A model generated the notes under the pieces. The model had not been told where the DNA came from. It saw nothing but the letters and a program-made list of their open reading frames with translations, and searched no databases. This document shows, piece by piece, positions 1 through 12,600 of a DNA stretch of 64,000 nucleotides (position 1 is its first letter; each line of letters starts with the position of its first letter). Location of the stretch: the NCBI GenBank assembly GCA_016165875.1, contig JABBOT010000031.1:873961-937960 (forward strand), read 5' to 3'. The translations under genes and the position numbers were made by a program. Source of the DNA: Acanthopleura granulata (Eukaryota; Mollusca; Polyplacophora; Chitonida; Chitonidae).

Positions 1-682
1 CATCAAAGACATTTGTCATTTAACTGATGAGGAAATACTTTCAACATTTTGAGTAACGGGTTAAAGTGTGAGCTCTCAAATTATCATCCTGGATTTTGGC
101 ATTGCTTCTGACAGATGGCCAAATACCATGACAAGATTTCCTTCTTACTACTTGCACCAACTACTACACATTTTCACCTTCTCTAATCAAGAATCCAACA
201 GAAAATTATGCACAAATAAAAGAGATTTCATCCGATAAACTAACCTGACGGCACTCTGAAAGAGTAAATCTCCACCACAGATAAGTGTGCAAATTCCCCT
301 TACTATAGACAAAGGGACAATACAAAACAAAAATTTCTTACATTGCTCATGATAGATGGCAAAGTACCAGTGCAACTCTCCCAACTTACTGCTGGAACCA
401 CTGACACATTATAACACTCCACATCAAGAATCTGATACAAAATTTTCTAAATCAATGAGACTGAACCAGAAATATCAGAAGGCACTCAGACAGAATAAAC
501 ATCTTCCACAGATATTAATGTACAAATTCCCCCAATACAATACTTAAAAAAAAACAAATTTAATATGAATCCTTGCATAACTTTTTCTGTTAAGCTCCTG
601 GCAGGCAGACGGACAGACAGACAAAAATAAAGGAAAACATAACCTCCTTGGCAGACATGAGCATAATGAACAAATGACTTAC
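1..682. other. PNLDC1-like intron sequence with a diverged duplication
   Basis: No further exon of the minus-strand nuclease gene could be supported left of 683. Two related stretches about 245 bp apart (about 110-300 and 355-545; shared features include an agatggc-aa-taccat/agt block, atcaagaatc, and cacagata...gtgcaaattcccc) form an old imperfect tandem duplication. Confidence 0.5.
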
Positions 683-3600
683 CAAGTAATTAACTGTTGC
701 TCTGATGATGTTTACATGGTTTTGAAAACTTTTCAGTGACAAAATATATTCTTTAAATGAACACGGCTCAACATCTGTGGACCTGGGGGGTAGAAAACAT
801 GTATCTGAATGTACATTGAAATCAGCAAAGAATTGCCACTGCATTTGTCTACCATCTACACAATTGAACAGCTTCATATTAAATAGTTCTCTTCAGGCAA
901 AAAGTTGATCTAATCGCCTTTCATTAGTTTGCCTCTAGTCATTCTGTGGAATGATTTGGGGAACACAGACAAAATGTTCAAGATGACTGATTTATTTATT
1001 TGGTTGGAGTTTCACACCATACTCAAGACTATAAGGTTTTGTATCCAAAACATATGTCTTTCGGGGAAAAACACACAGACACCAAAATCTAATCAGTTAC
1101 TAAGGGCCCCATAAGTAAGCTTGGCATCAAATTTGTTTCCATTCAGTCAAGTATTTCTAGAGATATCTTGCAGACAAACTCAGGTGATGGACAGCGGTCG
1201 ACAGATGACCCATGACGGACAGCACAAACACAGTATGTCTCACTCCCAACTTGGAAGAGACTTGAATATTTCATTTATATGAAATTATTTACGCTGCATT
1301 TCGATGCAATGGCATGTTAACCCACAGCCACACAGGCTCCAAGATGGCTGATGATCACATCCCCAAATCACCATCAAAACTACAAAGGGCCAGCCTACAA
1401 GTGTGCTAGTGGAATTAGTGAGGTACAGGTGAGCTAGAGGTGAACTTGGGGTGAGCTACAGGTTTACCACTGAGCCGAGTTTGTTCTGTTTTAAGATCGA
1501 GACAAGAGAAATATTGCTTTATCAGGAAAGAAAATATCATAATGTCTCTAAACAATCAAAACTTGTGTTTAAATTAAGAAAACCATCCTGATTTGCTTTT
1601 TTTCGTCTTGTGGAGGTTGAACGACACATTGGCAGTATTTCTTTTATATTGTTGCCATCTTTCAGTTTGATGTATTGCATGTGTTGCCATGTAGATGACA
1701 TCAGACACTGTGTATTTACTCACTTGACATTGCGAAAGTGCAGAATATGAGCCAACCTCAGAAATACTGAAAAAGAGAGTGGAAAAAAAAAATGATTAAT
1801 GGATAAATTACAAATTCCCACCCTTGTCATAATGCACAGTTCAGAACAATCCACCCTGTCCACTGAGGTAAAATAATTATTTGGTTTATGAAGTAAAAGG
1901 CAGGCCAAAAGATCTCTGGGATCATACCAGAAGCAAGTCGCTTCTACTTTACCAGCTGTTATGGAATGGCTGTCGTCTGGTTATGTTAAACTCATGGTTG
2001 ACTTTTAGGTCAGATCCACAAATATATGAAGTAATGTACACGGTCAATAGAGAAGCCATGTTTGTGCTGCAGATATAGGCGAAAGAAAACAATAATAATC
2101 TAATAATTAATCCCAAGCTCTGCCATAACACTGGCCACCATCTCATAAGAGAAATATTCTTAACTATGACATCACACTCCAATCAACTGCTAAACCACTT
2201 AACTGTATCAGCAATAGATTTGTTAATCACTGTAACCTGTTTACAATATCTTCAGTAGTCATAAAGACACTTTGAAACATATCCAAAATGCAGTCCATTT
2301 CAAACTGCACAAAAAGCAACAAATTTATAAAACTCTATCCCTGCTGGACAGATCTCAGACAGCACTCACAATATCCACACTGATAAGCATCGAAGCCAGC
2401 TTCATGAAGTAGTATCTGGTTTTCTGAAATTATCAAACATGTCAAAAGAACATTTTATCTTTTCATGTTTTATGTTTACACATTATACATGACTTAATAT
2501 CATGACAATTGAAACACCATTAAAACAATTTTTTGGAAGAGTTTCAGAATATTTTCTAAACAATATTACTACAAGACATGAAAAACAAACTTTCAATGAT
2601 TTTTCAGGTTAGAACGAACATGACTCTTCACACCCTTGTAAACTCTTATCCACTAATCAAGGTCAAACTTAAATTAAAGGGATTTACTAGTTCTTACTTT
2701 TCTTTCTTTAACTGATTCATTATTCCTTTCTTTCTGCAAGATCTTAGGGTACATAATTACCTCTTAATAGTGGAACCAATTTTATTTACTTATTTACTCA
2801 GTGGTGTTTCACTCAAGAATACTACAGTGCCGGGTTGATGAAACCAATGTGAAACAGTGAGATAGTGGTTAGTCCCCATGAATAGTAACCATGGAAACTG
2901 GGCTAAAACTCACAACTTTCGGCAGGTTGCTAGCAGACATTTTAACATGCGACCAGAGAGAATGAAACATTTTTACGTCAGAAAGTAGCATCCGAGAAGA
3001 TTTCTTCTGCTTAACCATCCATTCATAAATCTTACATCCGCAGCCATCGTTGAAAAGTTCTTGTGCTCATCACAAAACGCCAATCAAAGAAACTAGTAAC
3101 CATTCACAAGGATTTAGCTTGAAGCTGATACATCCATAGCTTGGGAATTTTGTTCAGCATTGATTGTGGTAGGTTATTGTGAAAAGCTAGAGGACTTACT
3201 GTATCTGTCAAATCCCTCTGCGTGTACAATACCAGGAGAACAGATAGTGTGGAATTTCCCTTTCGAACTGCAACAAAAGAAGCAGAGAGATGTAATATAC
3301 CATTACGCAGTTCTCACGAGAATACGTTTAATGTTCAGTTTACAACAGTCTCATGTCAGGTCTACTTCCGTGACAGCATGGTGAGGAGATAAACATCTTG
3401 CAAAGTGTCACCCTGCAAAGGGGCTTTTAAATACACAAGCAGCATAAATACAGGGTTGAAAGGGTAACACATCCTGGCGCAGGTAAATGTTTGAAAAGGG
3501 GCATAACTCTGTTGGAATCTAAAACTGCTGCCACTTCTGAACATTGCCTAAAAAGTCAAGGGTCGCATGTCTGAGCTTTATTACACTAAACAGAGGTATG

Positions 3601-6600
3601 TCTGAATGTGTCATAAACAGAGGATAAATATTACCTGTCAAAAGCCAAGTAAAGATCACTCAGTGCTGTTGAATCCAGCAAACCTGTGTTTTCAAATATC
3701 TGGGAAAAGAAATTATCACATAAAGCAGAAATATCATAACAACAAAACCTTAAAGACATAAGGCTATGTCTTCAAATGCTAAGGGCAGAACAGACATAAC
3801 ACCAGGTGACTCAGAAAATACAGCCCATGAAAACCTACACATACAGCCCTGTCTACAAACAGACAAAAGTGTAAAGTAGACAAAATACAAGCCTCAAACA
3901 AAGGACTAATAAAAATGTCACATAAGTTGGTTTTTTAAAGGAAATACCAGTTTAAAGTTTGCAAACCTTTCTTAAACAGAATTAATTCTGCAATTCCGAT
4001 CATAAATACCTAACTTTCAAGTCATCCTTTCAGAAAAATAATGGGTTAACCTCAGACCTTTTATCATGAAAGTTTACATGATATGATAGCTGTCAACGAA
4101 CATATCAACATTTACAAACAAAATACCAATTCAATTAATTTGGTTCATTTATTTATTTATTTGATTGGTGTTATATGCTGTACTCAAGAATATTTCACTT
4201 CACTTCAATATTTCACAACGGCCAGCATTATGGTGAGAGGAAACCAGGCAGGGCCCGGGGTGAAACCCACGACCATCTGCAGGTTGCTGGCAGACCTTCC
4301 CACGTACGGCTGGAGAGGAAGCCAGCATGAGCTGGACTTGAACTCACAGCAACCACATTGGTGGGAGGCTTCTGGGTCATTGTGCTACGCTAGCGTGCTA
4401 TCCAACTAAGCCAATTCAATTAATCAAATATAACTTGGAATGTATTAGTCAGCTTCACCATGGCAACACAGACAGACAAAAAAGCAGACTACACAGTAAT
4501 CTAAAACAAATTTATATTCCTTGACAAACACCGGAACTTTGAAATTTAGATAGGCTTATGGTTACCTCCCTTGAAGACAACGCTATATGTTTGGTGTCAA
4601 ACATGACTGGAAACATCTTGTGTAGCTGTTTTTTAAATACACTGTAGCTATCTACAAGAAGACAGAAGCATGAACTTGATTTAAATATGGGCGTATTAAG
4701 CATAAAAAAGTAATCTTATTTCACCCATTGTTGTGGGAAGTCTCGTCTTGCACAGAATTGTAGAGTCTGCACTGTTTGAGTGGTTTGTTAACGTTAATCA
4801 ATGATGCTACTTTACACCCACAAGCAGGTAAGGTAATCTATTACACATATCAAAATGAAACAGTATATTTGGATACATTGAAAATGAGGACGATGTGCCA
4901 AACACGACAAAATGATACCATAACAGTGTATATAAATGCACACCCTAATGACAATATTTCTGAACATATTTACAAGAAAATGATGCTATTGTACATACAT
5001 GCATTGCTGTGTAAAGCCACAATAAAACTGTGAATCAGAAACAGAAGATACATGTATACCATTCAGTCACCTGATTTGGCACTTACCTGGTAAGGAATTG
5101 TATAATATGTCACACAGAAAAGAAGATCCCATTACCTGAACTCAGTACTTACCTGGTAAAGGGGTTGTAGAATTTGTCACACAGAACCAGAAGGTACAAG
5201 ATCCCATTACCTGAACTCAGTACTTACCTGGTAAGGGATTGTAGAATTTGTCTCACAGAAACAGAACACATGAGATCCCATTACTGGAACTCAGTACTTA
5301 CTTGGCAAAGGGGCTGTAGAATTTGTCACACAGAAACAGAAGGTTCAAGATCCCATTACTGGAACTCAGTACTTACCTGGAAAAGGGGTTGTAGAATTTG
5401 TCACACAGAGAAAAAGAAGGTACAAGATCCCATTACCTGAACACAGTACATTCCTGGTAAGGGATTGTAGAATTTGTCACACAGAAACAGCACATATGAG
5501 ATCCCATTACTGGAACTCAGTACTTACTTGGCAAAGGGGCTGTAGAATTTGTCACACAGAAACAGAACACATGAGATCCCATTACTGGAACTCAGTACAG
5601 TCCTGGTAAGGGATTGTAGAATTTGTCACACAGAAACAGAAGGTACGAGATCTCATTACCTGAACCCAGTACTTATCTGGTAAAGGGGCTGTAGAATTTG
5701 TCACACAGAAACAGAAGGCATGAGATCTCATTACTGGAACTCAGTACGGTCCTGGTAAGCGGCTGTAGAATTTGTCTCACAGAAACACAAGATGTGATAT
5801 CCCATTACTGGAACTCGGTACTCACTTGGCAAGGGGCTGTAGAATTTGTCACACAGAAACAGAACATATGAGATCCCATTACCTGAACTCAGCACAGTCC
5901 TGGTAAGGGATTGTAGAATTTGTCTCACAGAAACAGAAGGTACAAGATCCCATTACCTGAACTCAGTACTTACCTGGTAAAGGGGCTGTAGAATTTGTCA
6001 CACAGAAACAGAAGGCATGAGATCTCATTACCTGAACTCAGTACGGTCCTGGTAAGGGATTGTAGAATTTGTCACACAGAAACACAAGATATGAGATCTC
6101 ATTACCTGAACACAGTATTTACCTGGCAAGGGACTGTAAAACTTGTCATATAGAAATAGAAGATCCATCAGCATATTGTGTCCAATAAGAGGCTGGAAAA
6201 GTAATACACAGTTTTTGATCAAATGTCACATTTATATTTTACTTTAAACACTTCATGAACACCTTACTGGACACAGTTTGTCTAAAATGTATTAGGGCCC
6301 AATTAATTTAATTTGTGTTTAATAAAACATTGTTTCTCTGATTGTAATTTATTTATTTGACTGGTATTTATTGGCATATTTAAGAATGTTTCACTTATGT
6401 GATGCCATCAGTTTTATATCGAGAGAAATCCAGAGTGCTCTGGGTAACCCAATGACCTTTGTTACTGACAATCTTTCCAACCTGTTACTGCTAGATTTGA
6501 ATGCCATTGAACTCAAAACTGCATAAAGCAGCCCCACATGGGCTGTCAACTGCTTGTTTTCACACAGGCCCCAACACAGAATGCCACGGACCATGCACCT

Positions 6601-9600
6601 TGTTTGAAATATTGCTCCCCAGTGTTGCTTATATTGTAATTTAGCTTTTTTGCAAGTTGCATATTTAATAACATTCTGAGGCCATTATGATAAACAGGCT
6701 GATAAAATTATTATGTATTTCTTTTCTGAAGCGCTGAAACTGACCAACTCAACCAATGCAGTTTTGACTCCAAAATCAAATTAAGATGGCGTATAAGTTG
6801 CACTGAAGAGGTTGGAGGATTAGGGTATATCACCCACTCCATTTATACTGTGTTGACAACAGGACAATCAGTTCTTCTTTATCAATCTTAAAATCTTAGG
6901 TTTAATCCAGCTTGTTATTGAACAAGAGTGTCTTCCTTTATACATGGTGGACAGTCTTACCATTCAGCCAACAGAGTGAGGCAGGGGGGATAACTGCATT
7001 TCCACCCCGCTGTCAAATGTGAGCTGTGTGCAAATATACACATTAAATAGAGTTGTGCTGTTTATTTCCACAAATAAATCGATATGAACTTGTATACCTG
7101 TCAGATTGGCTTTTATCGTTTATATAATTTATATAGAGGTTAAATATTAGAACTGTTTTCAGTGATGAAAGTGTTATTTCACATAATTTATACATATCAC
7201 TTTTGTGATTGAATATTTACTTCTTCAAACCCAAACTCCTTGACACTGGAAAAAGAAACACTTTGTTTCATGACGTTCTATTCTGAGCTCAGTGGTATGG
7301 CATCACAATATGTGTTGTAAACATTTTCATTCGGATGGCATGCAACAAGACACAACATCACAGATATAATGTCATTAAAATATCTAGGTCAACTCAAGTG
7401 GCCTAAGCTTGCAACTGATAGATCTAAAATTGATCACCTCTGCGGAGAAAATAAAAGAGATCGGCAGCATAAAATATGCTGTTTTATCCACATTTTCTTA
7501 AGTTTTGGGGGTAGAATAGAGTTTAACACCTTTGTCTTGGTACTTGTTGTGTAGCCTGATACCGCTGGACCTTGTTTAGTACCTGTTCAAATCCCTCGAA
7601 TGCTGTGCATTTCTGGGATTTGACTCAGTAAGAAACAAGGTTCAGCGATATCAGGCTACACAAAAAGCACTGCTACGGCAGTGGAAACCCTTAAATATTC
7701 TCCCCAATTACAAGCTCCTTTCAAAGAGCTGGTCCTGATTCCACCTGGCCATTTTTTTCACTAATTTTTCAAACTTGATTTAAATGCTTCTTCTTGACCC
7801 TTGTGCGTTAAAATTGGGAACAGGTAAAACTTGGACTTTCTACATGTTCTGGGCGTAAAACTACATGATTTTATGTACAGAGTATTTATGGTCTGACTCT
7901 GCTGATACAGCTGCAGCCCAACAGACAGACCTGCTACTTGATTTTAATCTCCAAGTCTGGTTTGTAAAAACACACCTTTTGATGTTTTATCAGCAATCTG
8001 AAGACACGGGTCCAGCCCAACAAAGAATTCAATACTCTGAAATGACAAGATCACATGACGAGTCAAGTCAGTACAAAACCCAAGTTAGATAGCTGAGCAT
8101 TAACAGCAGTGAAAAAAGGCTGATTTTAACTCTAATGTCAGTCATGAAGAACATCACCAATGCATATTTTCACAGATTTCACAACACAAGGGTGAAAATG
8201 ACATTAATATTAAAAATGAAACCTGGAGCAAATTAACCTGCACGAGAGAAAACTGTACATGCCATCACAATTACCCACCCTCCATCCTGTTCCTGAAGGC
8301 TACCCACTTACTTATCTTGGTCATCCTCTTCAGATTTTCCTGTCATCTTCTCCAGGTTTTCACGTCTTTCGGCAGACACCTTCTCCACAACTATCTGAAA
8401 ACATTCACTAATTAACTCATTCACTGGTTGATGTATACATGTACCTTAAATTTAATTTTTTTTTTTTCCCTGTCGTTTAATTCCACAGTGGCATAATTTT
8501 TTGCTGATTCGATGGCAGTCAGTTTTACATGTTCATGTGAAAGAAAATGAGATGCACTCAGTCAACCATGAACCCTTGACAAGCTGCTGTTGAATTGCTC
8601 AATATGTGCCCTTACTGGTAGAAGCTGTCCAAAATTAACACTATTTAGCCACAAAAACACTATATAGTGCTCAAAAACACTATATAGTGCACAAACAGTC
8701 TACAATTTATGTGTTCATGTTCCAACCTTCACTTTGTGTGTCTTTCGCAATTGAAGGGCAAGTGTCCTGAACCACCTGAAAACATGCCAATCTATGTGTA
8801 ACTGATAACTTGCTAGATGATCACACAGACATTCATTCATTGGCCACATTAAATTGCTTGCATAAAATAATTATAACACTAAAACATACTACTCATCAAA
8901 TTTTTAATCTTCTATGAAAAGGTTTTGATTTTGCAAAGCTAAATTTACTCAATACATAAGGCCATCCTTATAAAAACTGTTTGGTTGGTTGTCAGATGAC
9001 CGTATGAGAAGAAATAAGGTCAGACAGTAGGAAATTGTTTTGCGTGTGTGTTCTGTCTCTTGAAAAAAGATAGGGATCTTAAAAAAATTAACATGTTGAG
9101 AAAAATAAATCTTTTATCAAAATACTTATGAGAACTTTTCCGTGGGGCAATTTTTTTATGGGTCGGCCGGGTTATGACCAACAAATACATTTTTAAGGAT
9201 AGCCTGATTTCATGATCAAATCTGCGACATGTGCATGACTTCACAAAATCACCACTCTCATGAACATCTCAAAAGAAAACAGAAAAAAAATACAACAGCA
9301 AAATTACATCTCAAAATAGTTAAAAATACTTCATATGGTTTTCACAAGCTTTGAACAAGACATGGAACAAAATGTCAGGAGTGATGGAAGTTCTTACATC
9401 TCCAAACTCTGATGTTGATGTCCATACATTTGGGAAGCGTTGTCTGATCTCTGTTTGCAGTAGGTACCCCTCTACTCCCTGACATTCTACAATGAAAGAA
9501 AACAAGAAAGCACTCATTCAACGAAATGGCCAGCCTGAATAGACAAATCAGAAACTGTAGACCAGGTTGTGAAGTTCCCCTCAGACTTCTGTGCCAGCCA

Positions 9601-12600
9601 CTCACCTCTGTACCTCTCCAGGATGAACATGTCCCTCTCATTGTCCACTCACCTTTGTCTCTCTCCAGAATGAGCCTGTTCCCCTCAGACTTCTGTACCA
9701 GATACTCATCTTTGTCCCCTTCCACGATGAATATGTTCCCCTCAAACTTCTGTACCAACTACTCACCTTTGTCCCCTTCCACGATGAGCGTGTTCCCCTC
9801 AAACTTCTGTACCAGCTACTCACCTTTGTCCCCTTCCAGGATGATTGTGTTCCCTTCAAACTTCTGTACCAGCCACTCACCTTTGTCCCCTTCCAGGATG
9901 ATTGTGTTCCCTTCAAACTTCCAGGATGAGCGTGTTCCCCTCAAACTTCTGTACCAGCCACTCACCTTTGTTTCTCTCCAGGATGAACGTGTTCCCCTCA
10001 GAATTCTGTACCAGCCAGGATGAACATGTCCCCTTCTGACTTCTGTACCAGCCACTCACCTTTGTCCCCTTCCAGGATGAGCGTGTTCCCCTCAAACTTC
10101 TGTACCAGCCACTCACCTTTGTTTCTCTCCAGGATGAACGTGTTCCCCTCAGACTTCTGTACCAGCCAGGATGAACATGTCCCCTTCTGACTTCTGTACC
10201 AGCCACTCACCTTTGTCCCCTTCCAGGATGAATGTGTTCCTCTCAGACTTCTGCACCAGCCACTCATCTTTGTCCCCTTCCAGGATGAATGTGTTCCCCT
10301 CAGACTTCTGTAACAGCTACTCACCTTTGTCCTTCTCCAGGATGAACGTGTCCCCTTCTGACTTCTGCACCTGCCATTCACCTTTGTCTCTCTCCAGGAT
10401 GAATGTGTTTCCCTCAGACTTCTGTACCTGCCATTCACCTTTGTCCCTCTACAGGATACCAGCCACTCACCTTTGTCCTTCTCCAGGATGAGCGTGTCCC
10501 CTTCTGACTTCTGCACCTGCCATTCAGCCACTCGTGAGCAGTGCTTTTGCAACAATACCTCGTCCACATCTCTTATGGAACAGAAATGACATCACATTAT
10601 TAAACTTCATTGAATATTTCCCTGATCAAAAGATAAGAAATGATGATAATGATTACATTATAACAGTCTATTTATGTGATTTATGTTTTCAGAATGCCAG
10701 TGGTCAGGTTTCTGGCTGGAGGAAACCAGAGTGCCTGGAGGAAACCAGCACCATTTAACAGCAATCTGACAAACCTCAAGAGTTAAGGCACAGCTGAAGC
10801 AAATAGAGCTGAATCTGATCACTCTAACTCATTGGTCAAGCACGTCCCTAGTGATGATTTAACTGTCTGAGCCAACAGTTTTAATTCGAACATAAATACA
10901 AATTTAAACATGAATACAAATCAAACGCAATGTTAAAACATTACATTATAATGTGAAACAAAAAATTAAATACTTACCTCTCTAACCCTTTATTAATGCT
11001 CTGAGATTCTATATGAGCTTTCACAGCTTTCTCCTGGACTTCATTCAGAAATGAGACTCCTTCATACACAAACTGCAACAGAAAATCCATTGAACAAAGT
11101 AAAGTTTTTTTACAGCAGAATGACACCATTTCATACAACTTTTTGTAATTTTCCTAGAGAGTTAAACATTGTAAATCGTATTTCTCATTTAATCAGTGAA
11201 TTTATTCTCAGCAGAAAAATCAGAATCTAAGTGAAGGCTTCTAAACTTGTAATGTTTAAGCACTACAATGAAACCTTTATCCAAATTACATCATGTCTAA
11301 GAACACCTAGTGTGGAGAAAAAAAGAGGACAGGGGAAACCAGACTGGGCACAGAGGTAACCAGAAGGAGCATGGAGGAAATGGACAGCATGTGACGGGAA
11401 CTAGACAGATCATGGAAGAAACCAGACAGAGGATAGAACAAACTAGACCAAGCACTGAGGGAACCAGAGAGAGCATTGAGGAAACCAGACAGAGGATTGA
11501 GGAAACCAGACAGCGTGTAGAGAAAACCATTAAACTTTGGCAAGTACCTGACAAAACCATCCAATATCAAGTTCACAGGCAAACCATCAAGAAGTGGATT
11601 TGAGCCTGTGATAAATAGCTACAGAGAATGTAACCCTGAAGGCTCATTCACATGTTCATTTAATCAAACGATGTATCATGGATAAGTACATGAGTGATTA
11701 CACGCTGAAATACCTTGTTAAAGTCAAACTTGTGTTTCGCAAGAAACTCAAGACTTGATACCTATAAAAGAAATTATTTAACATACAGTCAAAACAGCAA
11801 TGACAAAAGTTTTAACCCCCAAAGTTTAATCAACCTACATTATTTAAAATATACATCTTGTACATCTTGTGTCATACTTTGAACTATACTGCCCTACAAT
11901 CACAAAAGGAAGAAAGTGATACCAGAAAAAATTTAAATCCAGATTTTGGGTGTCTCTTTAACAATTACACAATGTTATGCAATGTTCTTCCATTTGTTAA
12001 TGAATTAAGTCATGGTACAAAACTTACACAAAGTCAGGTTGACATTTTCTCTAATTTGCTGGCTATAGACTCAAATAAAAATTGTGTATCATCAAAAATT
12101 CAAACATACCTTGCATCATTTTGTCACTGAAGAATACCAGACTCAGTCTGGTATTAGCTTTTTCTATATGCTTTAAGAGGTTTTCACACATTTACATGAC
12201 ATACAAATAATACTCAGGGTGTCCTGGGTACATTAGTCAGGATAAAGTTGTGCCATGAAGTTATAGAATGGCAGCATTCAACTACATCCACCGCATCTGC
12301 CATACACCTGTACATACTATGACAAGTCAAAATGTTGATATAAATAATACCAACAGAGGCAAGCAGAAAGAAAGCAGCCTACCTGCAAGAAAACTTTACT
12401 TTGCATGGTCTGTGTGAGTCAGACTTTGCCTTAAATGGCATCTCTTTATACACGTTTTCATGTGTAACAAAAGATGAAATCCAGAAAATGAGATTTTATA
12501 TGTCTGAGCGAAAAAAAAAAAGAAGGGCTTTCACGACCAACATTGTAGATACCTGACATAAGAAGCGGACGTCCAACATTGTAGATACCTGACATGAGAA

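Noticed and set aside
6945..7030. Possible missing nuclease exon ending GGCTGAATG|GTAAGA on the minus strand
   Set aside because: The frame that would join to PLIGHN has a stop, and the sequence looks like a dispersed repeat end.
8717..8779. Minus-strand stretch WFRTLALQLRKTHK with a CAG acceptor, which looks like an exon of the nuclease
   Set aside because: Exons 9398-9486 and 8312-8394 already join exactly and match the family without it; no good donor in phase.
9375..10567. Overlapping ORFs of 79-189 codons on both strands
   Set aside because: Only 10471-10571 and 9398-9486 (minus) are real exons. The rest are frames of the 57-bp exon-end array, including its antisense.
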